A DNA stretch of 64,000 nucleotides from Flavobacteriales bacterium (GTDB taxonomy: Bacteria > Bacteroidota > Bacteroidia > Flavobacteriales_C > GCA-002722245). Each line of letters starts with the position of its first letter. The first letter of the stretch is position 1. The notes beneath the pieces were generated by a model. That model was given only the letters and a program-made list of their open reading frames with translations. It was not told where the DNA came from and ran no database searches. Location of the stretch: positions 85,036-149,035 of the forward strand of contig PBLA01000019.1 of the NCBI GenBank assembly GCA_002722245.1. The letters run 5' to 3'. Positions 43,839-53,590 of the stretch are shown in pieces. Position numbers and translations under genes: made by a program.

Positions 43839-45968
43839 ATGGGTCCATCTAAACATAAACTCACTATAAAAGGCATGACTTGCACCAATTGTGCAGCGTC
43901 CGTAAAAAAAACATTGGAAAAACTTGGTGCGAAAAAAGTAACCGTAACCTTCACTACAGGTGAAGCATCTTTTATTGGAAGCCTTGAAATCAGCAGTGTT
44001 AAAAAAGCACTGAATAAACGTGGGTTTAAAGTTGTTTCAGCCACAGAAAACCTTCAAAAATCGTTCTTAAGCATCCGCTTCTATATTTCATTGATCTTCA
44101 CATTGCCTTTATTGGCCCATATGGTTCTTCCCGATGACTCTATATTGCACAATAAATTCCTTCAACTGGGACTCTGCATTCCTGTCATTATTGTTGGTGG
44201 TACTCATTTTTTAAAAAGTGCATTCTACAGTTTAAAAACTGGACTGCCCAACATGGACGTTCTAATATCAACAGGGTTCACCTCCGCCTTTTTGTACAGT
44301 GTATATGGTGTTTTTATCGCGAATAACAGCATCAATTTCTTGTTTTTTGAAACAGCTGCCTCAATTATCACATTGGTTTTACTTGGAAACATTATGGAAG
44401 AAAAAGCCATAAAAAAAACCACTACTGCATTAGGAGAACTTGAATCTCTAAGACCACGTATTGTTCGAAAAATTATCAATGGTGATCAAATAGAGCGAGT
44501 AGATGTTACCCAATTAAAAGTAGATGAATTTGTCCGCGTAAACACCGGAGATCAAATACCCATTGATGGTATTATTGCATCTGGAGAACTTGAGCTTGAT
44601 GAAAGCATCATAACTGGAGAAAGTAAACCGATTTACAAAAATACCTTAACACATGTCGTCTCAGGTAGTACAGTAATTTCCGGTTCAGCAGTTGTTCGTG
44701 TCACCGAACCATATGGCAAGGCAACCATTGACCGAATAATAGATATGGTTAAAAACGCACAACATTTAAAACCTAAAATACAACGAGTTGGCGATCAAAT
44801 AAGCAATGTATTTGTACCCGTAATTATTATCCTTTCACTCGTCACATTTTTCTTCTCCAAATTTTACCTTGAAGTTTCTGTTCAATCCGCTATACTCCGA
44901 TCTGTTGCAATTTTAGTAGTGAGTTGTCCTTGTGCAATGGGACTGGCAGCACCTACCGCAATCATGGTTGGAATTGGAAAACTCGCTAAAGAAGGTGTAC
45001 TCATAAAAGGAGGAAGCACATTAGAAAAACTCGCAAAAAGTAATTTAGTTGTTTTTGACAAAACCGGAACATTAACAACAGGAGAATTCGTTTTAAAAAA
45101 ACTGAATTACTACAAAGAATCCGAAGAAAAAATCAAACAAGTAATCCTCTCTCTAGAGCAACAGAGCAATCACCCCATTGCAGAATCCCTTGTAAAAGCA
45201 CTAAGTAAAGATGTAGGACCTATTTACCTGCAAGACCTTATTGAAATAAAGGGAAAAGGAGTAAAAGGAACCGATAGTGAGGACAACACCTACCAACTCG
45301 TGTCAAATAACCACGCAAAAACAATCACCACAAGAGAACTTACTTCCGATTTAGTACTTTTTAATGGCACCTCCGTAGTTGCAGAACTTTGGATCAAAGA
45401 CCGGGCAAAAATTGATGCAGAAGAAACAATATCATGGTTAAAAGCTCACGGATACCGTACTATGCTTCTATCTGGAGACAACCGAAAAAACTGTGAAGAA
45501 ATTGTCCGAGAACTCTATTTAGACGATTACTATTACGAAAAATCACCAGAAGAAAAACTGAGAATTATTGAAAAACTAAACAAAGACTATAATGTCATTA
45601 TGATTGGCGATGGAATAAACGATGCTCCTTCCCTAGCGTTGGCCCATGTTGGCATCTCATTTGGTTCAGCAACCGACATTGCACGAAGTTCATCGGAAGT
45701 TATCTTAGTGGATAAAAATTTATCCGCATTAAAAACAGCCCTAACCATTGGTAAGCAAACGTATCGCACCATAATACAAAACTTCCTTTGGGCGCTTAGT
45801 TATAACCTTGTCGCCATACCAATAGCCGCTGCAGGACTCTTAAAACCCATTATTGCCTCCTTATCCATGGCCTTTTCAGACCTCATCGTGATAGGCAACT
45901 CTATTTCACTTCGATATAAAAAAGGGAACCAACCCCCAAAACGAGTAGCGCGAAAAAGAAAATACTAA
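43839..45968 (+). CDS. copA: Copper-type P1B heavy-metal-translocating ATPase
   Basis: 709 aa. One N-terminal HMA domain with GMTCTNCAAS (Cys15, Cys18); six to eight membrane helices; A-domain TGES; the CPC metal-transport motif in SCPCAMGLAAPT near residue 365; phosphorylation site DKTGTLT; HP motif in SNHPIAESL; and GDGINDAPSL. CPC with this HMA points to Cu(I)/Ag(I) export. C-terminus is lysine/arginine-rich. Single gene, 79 bp after tRNA-His on the opposite strand. No CsoR or CueR-type regulator is nearby. Confidence 0.92.
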   Translation: MGPSKHKLTIKGMTCTNCAASVKKTLEKLGAKKVTVTFTTGEASFIGSLEISSVKKALNKRGFKVVSATENLQKSFLSIRFYISLIFTLPLLAHMVLPDDSILHNKFLQLGLCIPVIIVGGTHFLKSAFYSLKTGLPNMDVLISTGFTSAFLYSVYGVFIANNSINFLFFETAASIITLVLLGNIMEEKAIKKTTTALGELESLRPRIVRKIINGDQIERVDVTQLKVDEFVRVNTGDQIPIDGIIASGELELDESIITGESKPIYKNTLTHVVSGSTVISGSAVVRVTEPYGKATIDRIIDMVKNAQHLKPKIQRVGDQISNVFVPVIIILSLVTFFFSKFYLEVSVQSAILRSVAILVVSCPCAMGLAAPTAIMVGIGKLAKEGVLIKGGSTLEKLAKSNLVVFDKTGTLTTGEFVLKKLNYYKESEEKIKQVILSLEQQSNHPIAESLVKALSKDVGPIYLQDLIEIKGKGVKGTDSEDNTYQLVSNNHAKTITTRELTSDLVLFNGTSVVAELWIKDRAKIDAEETISWLKAHGYRTMLLSGDNRKNCEEIVRELYLDDYYYEKSPEEKLRIIEKLNKDYNVIMIGDGINDAPSLALAHVGISFGSATDIARSSSEVILVDKNLSALKTALTIGKQTYRTIIQNFLWALSYNLVAIPIAAAGLLKPIIASLSMAFSDLIVIGNSISLRYKKGNQPPKRVARKRKY

Positions 45969-46014
45969 CCTTTTAAAATCTCGCTAACGAACTAGAATAA
46001 TGTTGATTCAAAAA

Positions 46015-46728
46015 TTATAACCCTAACAAATCAGACATTCCATAGTAGCCTGATTTATTATTCATAAACTCAGCCGCCAACACTGCCCCAAGAGCAAAAC
46101 CTTTTCTGTTATGCGCAGTGTGTTTAATGTAAATTTCATCAATTTCATTCTCATAGGTAATCACATGCGTTCCTGGCACTTTTTCAATTCGCTTGGAAAC
46201 AATCCCAACCTTGGACGCATCATCTGTAGACTCATTCACCCAATTATTTACAACTGGAATATGATCAATAACCCCTTCCGCAAGCGTAATCGCCGTCCCA
46301 CTAGGCGCATCTAACTTTTCTGTGTGATGAATCTCTTCCATCGCAACTTTATAATCCGAATATGGCGCCATTAATTGGGCCAATTTTTTATTGATTTCAA
46401 AAAACACATTCACACCCACACTAAAATTAGAGGCATAAAACAAACCTGCACCCTGTTTCGTTTGCTCCACGCACGCATTCAGTTTTTCCAACCAACCTGT
46501 GGTTCCTACCACAACAGGAACATTTGCTTTAAAACATAACTGAATATTATCAAAAGCTGTATCAGGCGTACTGAATTCAATCGCAACATCCGCATTCTTA
46601 AGCTTTTCCTCTGTTAATTCATGTAGATTTTCTTTCCCCACTTTCAAAACCACATCATTCCCACGGGACAAAGCAATCGCTTCAATTTCTTTCCCCATTT
46701 TACCATATCCTAAAATTGCAATTTTCAT
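46015..46728 (-). CDS. dapB: 4-hydroxy-tetrahydrodipicolinate reductase
   Basis: 237 aa from ATG 46728 (MKIAILGYGKMGKEIEAIAL). Reduces HTPA to tetrahydrodipicolinate in the lysine/diaminopimelate pathway. The NAD(P)-binding GYGKMG motif, VVGTTGW, SNFSVGVN and the catalytic EIHHTEKLDAPSGTA block are present. The 12-residue upstream extension begins before the promoter box and is rejected. It lies after the DUF5106 gene but has its own promoter past that gene's terminator. Confidence 0.95.
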   Translation of the reverse strand: MKIAILGYGKMGKEIEAIALSRGNDVVLKVGKENLHELTEEKLKNADVAIEFSTPDTAFDNIQLCFKANVPVVVGTTGWLEKLNACVEQTKQGAGLFYASNFSVGVNVFFEINKKLAQLMAPYSDYKVAMEEIHHTEKLDAPSGTAITLAEGVIDHIPVVNNWVNESTDDASKVGIVSKRIEKVPGTHVITYENEIDEIYIKHTAHNRKGFALGAVLAAEFMNNKSGYYGMSDLLGL

Positions 46729-46748
46729 ATTCTGTACGTTAAGTTGCA

Positions 46749-46756
46749 CAAATATA
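46749..46756 (-). promoter_or_regulatory. Promoter -7 box for dapB
   Basis: TATATTTG on the minus strand, exact TAnnTTTG, 21 bp before the dapB ATG and just past the upstream gene's terminator hairpin. Confidence 0.5.
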
Positions 46757-46762
46757 CACAAC

Positions 46763-46785
46763 AAAAAAGGGAGCTATTCGCTCCC
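46763..46785 (-). terminator. Terminator of the DUF5106 gene
   Basis: GGGAGC/GCTCCC, a 6-bp GC-rich stem with a 5-nt loop and six T on the minus strand, 7 bp past the stop codon. Confidence 0.85.
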
Positions 46786-46791
46786 TTCTGA

Positions 46792-48327
46792 TTATTTCTT
46801 TTTTAACTTTTTCACTTTTTGCCTTCCTTTCCGTGAAGAAGACTCTTTTGGCTGCTCTTGAACTTCAGGCTCTTTCTCTTCAACCACTGGCTCTTGAGAC
46901 TCCTCACCCACAGGCACTTCTTCGCTGTAAATCTGCTCCAACAAATCACCAATCGCATCAGGATCTATTCGTTTACCAACAATTTTCCGTTCCTTATCCA
47001 ACACAAAAGCCACTGGCGTAGAATAAATATCATAATAATCACGAAAACGCGTTAAGTGCGCAGTATCTTGTACATTAATCCAATCATACTTTTTATCCCT
47101 TAAATAATTCATATACCCTTTAGTCTCCTGTTCAATATTAATGGCATACACCTCCAAACTCTTTCCTTCACCCTTAAATTTTTGATACACATCCCACAAT
47201 TTAGGCGTTTGCTTTTTACAATGACCACAATCAGAATCCCAAAACCAAAGCACGATATAATCTTGAGGTAAATCATAAAAGTCGATACGATTCAACAACG
47301 TATCATCCAAACCTGCCGGACCATAATCCTGTCCTTTGTATGTCATTTGCAAATGCTTAGCCTTTTCATTACATAAACAATGCTGTAAATCATCCACACG
47401 GGTTCTAATCTTAGCCATCTGCCCCTCTTCAACCCATGGAGTTTGAGATTCAGGAAGGGATAAATAATACGTTCTTGCCATATGATAAAACACCTTGTCC
47501 CAACACATTCTTTTGGACTTACCAGACTCCCATTTAAATGTTAAATAATTCACTACATATTTAAACACCTCTTCATTACCTCGTGTTTTTTCTACGAGTA
47601 TATCCGCATATTTAGGAATAGAATCAAAATGTTGCGGAACCACATTATCAAAATAACGCTGTAGTTTACCATGAAAAACAGGGGTTCTTAACAAACAAGA
47701 ACTTTGTAAATCAACCTTGTCCCAGTAATGATTGAGGTAATAATGATACTTTACCTTATCAGCATCTCCACTTTTAAGCTGAACAAGAGAATCCGGCATA
47801 TCTACATCCTCCTGAATTAAAAAAACAATAGACATCGGATTTTCTGGATGATCATTAATAAATTTCTTTTGGTAATCATTAATCTCTTGATGAATCGTTC
47901 GTTTTTGATCCATTGATAATGTAGAATCCTGCAATAGCTTCCACTTCTCACCCCTAAACTTAAAATACTCGTATAGCAACGTATTCGAAGGAGAATTTAC
48001 AAAGCTTGTTTTATTAATAAAATCAGAAGTATCTGATTTCACTGTAAACTTTTGATCACTTACTAAAAACTCAAAGTAGGCATTTCTTTTCTCTCGAACA
48101 ATCATGTAGATTCCACAGGGTAATTCTTCCTTTCCTTCAATAGAAAACTTTTCTTTGCCATTTACAGCAATTGTATCCTTTATGTATTTATTATCTCCAA
48201 AATAACGCGCCAGATAAACTACGCTGTCATTTAAATCTTTAATCTCAAATTTAATTTTATGCCCTTGCGCATGAACACGAACAAAAGAGGCCACAACAAT
48301 TAACAGAAAGAAAACAGTCTTTTTCAT
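46792..48327 (-). CDS. DUF5106 / thioredoxin-like secreted protein
   Basis: 511 aa with a signal peptide (MKKTVFFLLIVVASFVRVHAQG). An N-terminal DUF4369-like beta domain and a helical DUF5106-type middle precede a TlpA-type thioredoxin domain with FWDSDCGHCKKQTPKL (CGHC near residue 366) and a cis-Pro (YSTPVAFVLD). The last ~55 residues are a Glu/Pro tail followed by a very basic end (KGRQKVKKLKKK). Probably a periplasmic disulfide reductase tied to respiration or metal handling; the target is unknown. Single gene with its own promoter and terminator. Confidence 0.85.
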   Translation of the reverse strand: MKKTVFFLLIVVASFVRVHAQGHKIKFEIKDLNDSVVYLARYFGDNKYIKDTIAVNGKEKFSIEGKEELPCGIYMIVREKRNAYFEFLVSDQKFTVKSDTSDFINKTSFVNSPSNTLLYEYFKFRGEKWKLLQDSTLSMDQKRTIHQEINDYQKKFINDHPENPMSIVFLIQEDVDMPDSLVQLKSGDADKVKYHYYLNHYWDKVDLQSSCLLRTPVFHGKLQRYFDNVVPQHFDSIPKYADILVEKTRGNEEVFKYVVNYLTFKWESGKSKRMCWDKVFYHMARTYYLSLPESQTPWVEEGQMAKIRTRVDDLQHCLCNEKAKHLQMTYKGQDYGPAGLDDTLLNRIDFYDLPQDYIVLWFWDSDCGHCKKQTPKLWDVYQKFKGEGKSLEVYAINIEQETKGYMNYLRDKKYDWINVQDTAHLTRFRDYYDIYSTPVAFVLDKERKIVGKRIDPDAIGDLLEQIYSEEVPVGEESQEPVVEEKEPEVQEQPKESSSRKGRQKVKKLKKK

Positions 48328-48664
48328 TTATAAAAGTTTTACAGAACAAAAATAAACGTTTTGAGCAGACACAATGTCTATTTCAAAACATTTTAGCACA
48401 TGGTGTACTATATTAACAAGGAAGATGCCATAAAGTACCATAGCGCATCCTGATTTAACAAGAGTTTAACATCTTGAAACAAATCCAACACACCACACTT
48501 CCTGTAAACATTCATGCACCTCTGGTCTTAATTAAAACAATAAATAGCATAATGCACACAATAAACCATTCACTCAAGCGTTCGTAAACACATGAAAGAC
48601 AAACACTTTCGAACATTTTCACCCCGTTCACGTATAACTCGTAGAACCTACAAAGTCAAATTAT
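48328..48664. other. Divergent intergenic region before the ArsC-like gene
   Basis: 337 bp. It holds the DUF5106 promoter at its left end. A 30-codon frame at 48592 overlaps the ArsC-like start but looks unlike a protein. No RNA gene or repeat recognised. Confidence 0.35.
48347..48354 (-). promoter_or_regulatory. Promoter -7 box for the DUF5106 gene
   Basis: TATTTTTG on the minus strand, exact TAnnTTTG, with TTG 17 nt upstream and the ATG 20 bp downstream. Confidence 0.5.
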
Positions 48665-49024
48665 ATGCATTACGAAAAATCTGAATTAACTATTATTTAT
48701 AATAGTAAGAAGAGTATTGATAAAAAAACACTCGCCATTGCCCAAGCAATTTCATCAAACATTAACCGACAAGACATTAATGAAGTACGTTTGTCCAATA
48801 CCTTATTCAGACTTGCCGTAGGCAAATTAAACCTTAAAGCAAAAGATATTATGGATAAATCAAATCCATACTATCAAGAAAATATCAAAGGAAGAGATCC
48901 CGACATCGACTCAGCATATTACATGATCATGAACAACCCCGCTTTGTTGAAAAATCCAATTGCGCTCTACAAAGGAAAAGTTGTTTTTTGTTCCACACCA
49001 AGCGATGTATTAAAAATTTGCTAA
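48665..49024 (+). CDS. ArsC/Spx-like protein lacking the catalytic cysteine
   Basis: 119 aa. The C-terminal block NNPALLKNPIALYKGKVV matches the ArsC/Spx/YffB family, and the N-terminal TIIYNSKKSIDKKTLAIAQ aligns with the thioredoxin-like first strand and loop, but no cysteine is present there. The family arginine in RPI is replaced (KNPI). The only cysteines are near the C-terminus. It therefore cannot act as a classical arsenate reductase; a regulatory or scaffold role is more likely. Cys-less relatives occur in other Flavobacteriia to my knowledge. It is 5 kb from the arsenosugar genes, so a link is only speculative. Confidence 0.7.
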   Translation: MHYEKSELTIIYNSKKSIDKKTLAIAQAISSNINRQDINEVRLSNTLFRLAVGKLNLKAKDIMDKSNPYYQENIKGRDPDIDSAYYMIMNNPALLKNPIALYKGKVVFCSTPSDVLKIC

Positions 49025-49049
49025 TTCCCTAAAGAATTACCTATTACAC

Positions 49050-49076
49050 AAAAAGGCGAGCAATGCTCGCCTTTTT
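49050..49076. terminator. Bidirectional terminator
   Basis: AAAAAGGCGAGC/GCTCGCCTTTTT, a perfect 12-bp stem around AAT, between the convergent ArsC-like and sucC genes. Confidence 0.9.
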
Positions 49077-49098
49077 AACTTTATCCTTTTTATAATAC

Positions 49099-50310
49099 CT
49101 ATGCCAATACTTCAGAAACCTTATCTGCCGCTTCCTGTAATTGAACAACCGAATGCACATCCAATCCAGATGCGTCAATCAGCGCTTTTGCTTCTACAGC
49201 ATTCGTACCCTGAAGTCGAACAATGATAGGCACAGGAATATTTCCAATGTTCTTGTACGCATCTACAATACCTTGAGCAACACGGTCACATCGTACAATC
49301 CCACCGAAAATGTTTACCAAAATAGCTTTAACATTAGGATCTTTTAAAATGATTTTAAAAGCCTTCTCCACACGTTCAGCATTCGCAGTACCACCTACAT
49401 CCAAGAAATTCGCAGGCTCACCACCAGAAAATTTGATAATATCCATTGTAGCCATTGCTAAACCAGCACCGTTAACCATACATCCTACATTTCCATCCAA
49501 CTTCACATAATTAAGTTCTACAGCCTTCGCTTCAACCTCTGTAGGATCCTCTTCAGTCACATCCCTCATTTCAGCATACTCCTTATGACGGAATAAAGCA
49601 TTATCATCTAAAGTAACCTTAGCATCTACTGCAATGATCTTATCATCTGACGTTTTTAAAACAGGATTTATTTCAAACATCGACGCATCACTACCCACAT
49701 AAGCAGCATACAACGACCCTACAAATTTTGCCATTGCTTTAAAAGCAGCCCCGGACAACCCCAAGTTAAACGCAATTTTTCTCGCCTGAAATCCTTGAAG
49801 TCCTAAAGCAGGATCAACAATTTCTTTGTAAATTTTTTCTGGCGTTTCTTCAGCAACCGTTTCAATATCCATTCCACCTTCCGTAGAATACACAATTACA
49901 TTTTGCCCTGACTCTCTGTCCAACAACACCGACATATAAATTTCAGAAATCTCGCTTTCACCAGGATAATATACATCCTCCGCAATCAATACTTTATTTA
50001 CCTTCTTTCCTTTACCATTCGTTTGCGCAGTTTCCAAGTGCCCTCCAAGGATTCCCTTAACAGTCTCTTCAACCTTGTCCAACCCTTTCGCCAATACAAC
50101 ACCGTGAGAACCTGTCTCTTCCACTACACCTTTACCTCTTCCTCCAGCATGGATTTGAGCTTTAACAACGTACCAACCTGTACCCGTTTCTTCCGTTAAC
50201 TTTTTTGCAGCAGCCTCTGCTTGATCAACAGAGTCAATTACCTCTCCTCTTTGGATTCCTACACCGTAACTTGCTAGAATTGATTTTCCTTGATATTCGT
50301 GAAGATTCAT
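49099..50310 (-). CDS. sucC: Succinate-CoA ligase, ADP-forming, beta subunit
   Basis: 403 aa TCA-cycle enzyme that makes ATP from succinyl-CoA with SucD. It starts [17 protein letters not shown] and has the ATP-grasp features [62 protein letters not shown] and [13 protein letters not shown]. Length is slightly above E. coli SucC (388). sucD is not adjacent, as is common in Bacteroidota. Own promoter box 32 nt upstream. Confidence 0.95.
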   Translation of the reverse strand: MNLHEYQGKSILASYGVGIQRGEVIDSVDQAEAAAKKLTEETGTGWYVVKAQIHAGGRGKGVVEETGSHGVVLAKGLDKVEETVKGILGGHLETAQTNGKGKKVNKVLIAEDVYYPGESEISEIYMSVLLDRESGQNVIVYSTEGGMDIETVAEETPEKIYKEIVDPALGLQGFQARKIAFNLGLSGAAFKAMAKFVGSLYAAYVGSDASMFEINPVLKTSDDKIIAVDAKVTLDDNALFRHKEYAEMRDVTEEDPTEVEAKAVELNYVKLDGNVGCMVNGAGLAMATMDIIKFSGGEPANFLDVGGTANAERVEKAFKIILKDPNVKAILVNIFGGIVRCDRVAQGIVDAYKNIGNIPVPIIVRLQGTNAVEAKALIDASGLDVHSVVQLQEAADKVSEVLA

Positions 50311-50341
50311 AATATTTAATTTTCAATTTTTTTGAGTGCCC

Positions 50342-50349
50342 CAAATGTA
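50342..50349 (-). promoter_or_regulatory. Promoter -7 box for sucC
   Basis: TACATTTG on the minus strand, exact TAnnTTTG, 32 bp before the ATG, with a TTTG 16 nt further upstream. Confidence 0.5.
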
Positions 50350-50508
50350 AGATTTTCCTTTTGAACAAAAACACTATTTCACGGTATTTTTAGTAGTCAA
50401 CAGTCATCTTTAAGCAAAATAAAACCCTTTCCCCAAAAGCATCTTAACACCATACAATTAGAATACTCCTGAAAATCATCCACTACACGTTCCGCTTTAT
50501 CCATAAAA

Positions 50509-50553
50509 CACGAATTATTAACGTCCTACTTGTTAATTAATCGTGAACAAGTA
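50509..50553. promoter_or_regulatory. Overlapping, mutually exclusive inverted repeats before the mutL operon
   Basis: Arm pair A: 50509-50522 with 50532-50545 (12 of 14 pairing). Arm pair B: TACTTGTT 50527-50534 with AACAAGTA 50546-50553 (perfect 8 bp). The two share bases 50532-50534, so both cannot form at once. They lie 52 bp before the likely start of the small gene. Could be regulator sites or an RNA switch; unproven. Confidence 0.4.
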
Positions 50554-50604
50554 ATTCATCAAAAAACGAAATATCAAATACACATCTTTACCTTTGTTTA
50601 CGTG

Positions 50605-50880
50605 TTGTCATTCTTTTCAAATAGAAAACCAAAGCAGTTTAAATATAAACCGCGTTATCAAAAGAAAGAAAATTCTGAAGGTAAGCGCAAACCCATTTCG
50701 TTCAAAGAAAAACCGATCTCAGACGCCATGTATGATCGGTATGACCGAACCCGTTTTAATGACTTAAGAAAAGCAGGTCAACAACGCATGCTAATAAAAG
50801 CTACTGTTCTAGCCATACTTATAGTACTATTAATCCTCTATCTCGACCAAATAGAGGAAATGCTCAAAAAAATTAAATAA
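50605..50880 (+). CDS. Small membrane protein upstream of mutL
   Basis: 91 aa from TTG 50605 (MSFFSNRKPKQFKYKPRYQKK). The open frame extends to a TTG at 50530, but the extra 25 residues lie in the inverted-repeat zone and do not look conserved. A basic N-terminal half with the NRKPKxFxYxPRY pattern precedes one C-terminal membrane helix (residues ~65-82). Similar small proteins sit before mutL in Flavobacteriia (some misnamed riboflavin synthase). Its stop overlaps the mutL start (TAATG). Confidence 0.65.
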   Translation: MSFFSNRKPKQFKYKPRYQKKENSEGKRKPISFKEKPISDAMYDRYDRTRFNDLRKAGQQRMLIKATVLAILIVLLILYLDQIEEMLKKIK

Positions 50881-52754
50881 TGGAGAACGTTATAAACCTC
50901 CTTCCCGACGCTGTAGCAAATCAAATTGCCGCAGGAGAAGTAATACAACGCCCCGCTAGTGTTGTGAAAGAACTGATGGAAAACGCCATCGATTCAGGCG
51001 CATCCACAATTGAACTCATTATCAAAGACGCCGGCAGAACACTCATTCAAGTCATCGATAACGGATGCGGAATGACCGAACAAGACGCTCGAATGAGCTT
51101 TGAACGTCATGCCACATCTAAAATAAACAATGCACAAGACCTATTCTCCCTATGCACAAAAGGCTTCAGAGGAGAAGCACTCGCCTCCATATGCGCAGTA
51201 GCCCATGTGGAGATGAAAACAAGGCGAAAAAAAGATGAACTCGGATATCATCTAGTCAATGAAGGAAGTACAATTACAACCGAAGAACCAATTGCCACGG
51301 CCCAAGGAACCTCCATCGCAGTAAAGAACCTGTTCTTTAACATTCCCGCAAGACGCAAGTTTTTAAAATCCAACACCGTTGAAACGCGGCACATCATTGA
51401 CGAATTCCAACGTGTAGCCCTTATACATCCCGAAATTAACTTCATCTTCATCAACAACGAAACCGAAGTATACCATCTAAAACAAGGAAACTTTCGACAA
51501 AGAATTGTATCAATTTTTGGAAAATCTTTTGACCAAAAACTCGTACCCATAGGAGAAGACACCGATATTGTTGGAATTTCAGGATTCATTGGGAAACCCG
51601 AATTCGCTAAAAAAACAAGAGGAGAGCAATTCTTTTTTGTCAACCAGCGCTACATCAAAAACAATTATTTAAACCATGCCATAGCTAGCGCCATGGACGA
51701 TTTGCTACCACCAAAAACCTACCCTACCTATTTTATACAACTGGAAATTGACCCAGCAGAAGTTGACATCAATATCCATCCAACCAAAACTGAAATTAAA
51801 TTTGGAGACGAAAAATCGATTTATGCCATTTTAAGAGCCGCAACCAAACAAAGCCTAAACAAATTTAAAATTGCACCATCGCTGGACTTCGAACAAGAAA
51901 CCTCCTTCAACACCTATACTCCAAAATCAAGCGCCCCTTTAACCGAACCAAAAATACAAGTCACGCCAGGATTCAATCCATTTGATGAAACCCAAGCGCA
52001 ACAAACAAATGAAAAAAACTGGAGTAACGGATCATCCTGGAAACAAAATCAGGACAACAACACCTTTAATTGGAAAAAACTCTATGAAACCCCAGGAGAC
52101 CTAAAAAAAGAAAACTTCGATGACCTATTTGGTAAAATTGAATTTGAAGAAGAACATCAACAACAAAAACTTATTGAAGAACCCATCTCTGAGTTCACAT
52201 ACGTCAATCAAGTATATCATCAATTCATTCAAACCATTAAAAACGGTCAAATTCTTTTTATTCATCAACGCAGAGCGCATGAGCGCGTGCTTTATGAATA
52301 CTTCCAAAAATCGATGGAAGATCAAAAAAACCATTCGCAACAACTCTTGTTCCCCGAATCCATATCCCTCCAAGCAGCTGACGCAGAATTACTAAAGAGC
52401 GTATTACCGGAGCTTCAGCAAATGGGAATAGACATTAATGAATTTGGAAACAATGACTTTGTCATCAACGGATTACCAGCCGATCTTCATCAATTAAATC
52501 CCAAACAGCTTATTGAAAACCTGTTAGAGCAATTTAAAATCAATGGAGACGAAATAAAAATCAATAAACGTGATGCTCTAGCAAAAAACCTCAGCAGAAA
52601 CATTGCCATTAAGAGCGGCGTAAAAATGGAAAAAGAGGAAATGACAGAACTTGTAGAACAACTCTTCCTCTGTGAATCACCGTCCATCAACCCCTCTGGC
52701 AAATCCACATTTTTTTATTTTTCCGCAGAAGAAATAAATGATAAATTAGGTTAA
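50880..52754 (+). CDS. mutL: DNA mismatch repair protein MutL
   Basis: 624 aa. GHKL ATPase motifs: LMENAIDSGAS, DNGCGM, FERHATSKI, TKGFRGEALASI. The transducer domain ends with the VDINIHPTKTEIKF block. The C-terminal dimerisation domain starts after a Gln/Asn-rich linker (~340-430). The endonuclease DQHAxxE-type motif reads here as HQRRAHERVLYE, where the usual Asp-Gln-His-Ala is altered, and no CPHGRP motif is seen (the matching region reads CESPSINPSGK), so nicking activity is doubtful. The stop overlaps the rhomboid start (TAATG). Confidence 0.93.
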   Translation: MENVINLLPDAVANQIAAGEVIQRPASVVKELMENAIDSGASTIELIIKDAGRTLIQVIDNGCGMTEQDARMSFERHATSKINNAQDLFSLCTKGFRGEALASICAVAHVEMKTRRKKDELGYHLVNEGSTITTEEPIATAQGTSIAVKNLFFNIPARRKFLKSNTVETRHIIDEFQRVALIHPEINFIFINNETEVYHLKQGNFRQRIVSIFGKSFDQKLVPIGEDTDIVGISGFIGKPEFAKKTRGEQFFFVNQRYIKNNYLNHAIASAMDDLLPPKTYPTYFIQLEIDPAEVDINIHPTKTEIKFGDEKSIYAILRAATKQSLNKFKIAPSLDFEQETSFNTYTPKSSAPLTEPKIQVTPGFNPFDETQAQQTNEKNWSNGSSWKQNQDNNTFNWKKLYETPGDLKKENFDDLFGKIEFEEEHQQQKLIEEPISEFTYVNQVYHQFIQTIKNGQILFIHQRRAHERVLYEYFQKSMEDQKNHSQQLLFPESISLQAADAELLKSVLPELQQMGIDINEFGNNDFVINGLPADLHQLNPKQLIENLLEQFKINGDEIKINKRDALAKNLSRNIAIKSGVKMEKEEMTELVEQLFLCESPSINPSGKSTFFYFSAEEINDKLG

Positions 52755-53590
52755 TGTTTCAAATTAGACTTACACCCATCGTAAAAAGATTACTCATCAT
52801 CAATGTAATCATGTGGGCAATCACTGCCTTTGTGCCAGTATTAAACCTTGGCTATCACCTGGCGATGTACGATGTAAGCTCCGAACACTTTAGACCCTGG
52901 CAATTCATCACGCATATCTTTATGCACTCCACCTCGAGAGACACACTCGGAAATGTTGACATCTCACACATCCTAAGCAACTCGCTTGGACTAATCTTTT
53001 TAGGACCAATGCTCGAAGGTGCATTGGGATCAAAAAGATTTTTCTCCTATTACCTTCTCACAGGACTTGGCGCAGCAGCCTTACACCTAGGATTTTCAAA
53101 ATTATACATAAACTACCTCAACGTCCAAATTTACGAATTCACACTCCACCCTACGCGACAAACCTTTTTTGAAATTGCCAACGACATGCTTCCTCGAAGC
53201 ATACTTATTGAAGATAAAAACTTCAATAACATGTACAACCTCATTGATAAAAACCTATCACCTAAACTCATTAACCAAGAAGTAGTTGAAGTGGCAGAAA
53301 AGTTCCTCAATGACATTGTCGCTCTTAAAGCAAACGTTCCAATGGTAGGAGCCTCAGGTGCCATATATGGACTCTTGGCCGCACTAGGCATTCTGTTTGG
53401 TGACAGAAAATTTTACATCTTATTCTTACCCATTGCTGTAAAAATAAAATGGATCGCTATTTTTATGATAGGTTCCGCCTTTATGAAAGGAGTTGTTTTT
53501 GATTCCAATGACAATGTTGCGCACTTCGCCCATTTAGGAGGCGCACTAATAGGAGCCATCTTAATTTATCAATGGAAAAGGACTAAATGA
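52754..53590 (+). CDS. Rhomboid intramembrane serine protease
   Basis: 278 aa. The catalytic serine is Ser201 in VGASGAIYG and the histidine lies near residue 257 in NVAHFAHLGG; the HxxxN-type motif of helix 2 (HILSNSLGL) is present. About six helices. A ~70-residue hydrophilic insertion between helices 3 and 4 (residues ~118-190) is longer than usual. Coupled to mutL by TAATG and to the second rhomboid by ATGA. Confidence 0.9.
   Translation: MFQIRLTPIVKRLLIINVIMWAITAFVPVLNLGYHLAMYDVSSEHFRPWQFITHIFMHSTSRDTLGNVDISHILSNSLGLIFLGPMLEGALGSKRFFSYYLLTGLGAAALHLGFSKLYINYLNVQIYEFTLHPTRQTFFEIANDMLPRSILIEDKNFNNMYNLIDKNLSPKLINQEVVEVAEKFLNDIVALKANVPMVGASGAIYGLLAALGILFGDRKFYILFLPIAVKIKWIAIFMIGSAFMKGVVFDSNDNVAHFAHLGGALIGAILIYQWKRTK

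Noticed and set aside
48592..48684. 30-codon frame overlapping the ArsC-like start
   Set aside because: Very basic, overlaps the real gene out of frame, no ribosome-binding or promoter support.
49039..49080. Possible tRNA or repeat between the ArsC-like gene and sucC
   Set aside because: The perfect 12-bp stem with A/T flanks is fully explained as a bidirectional terminator.
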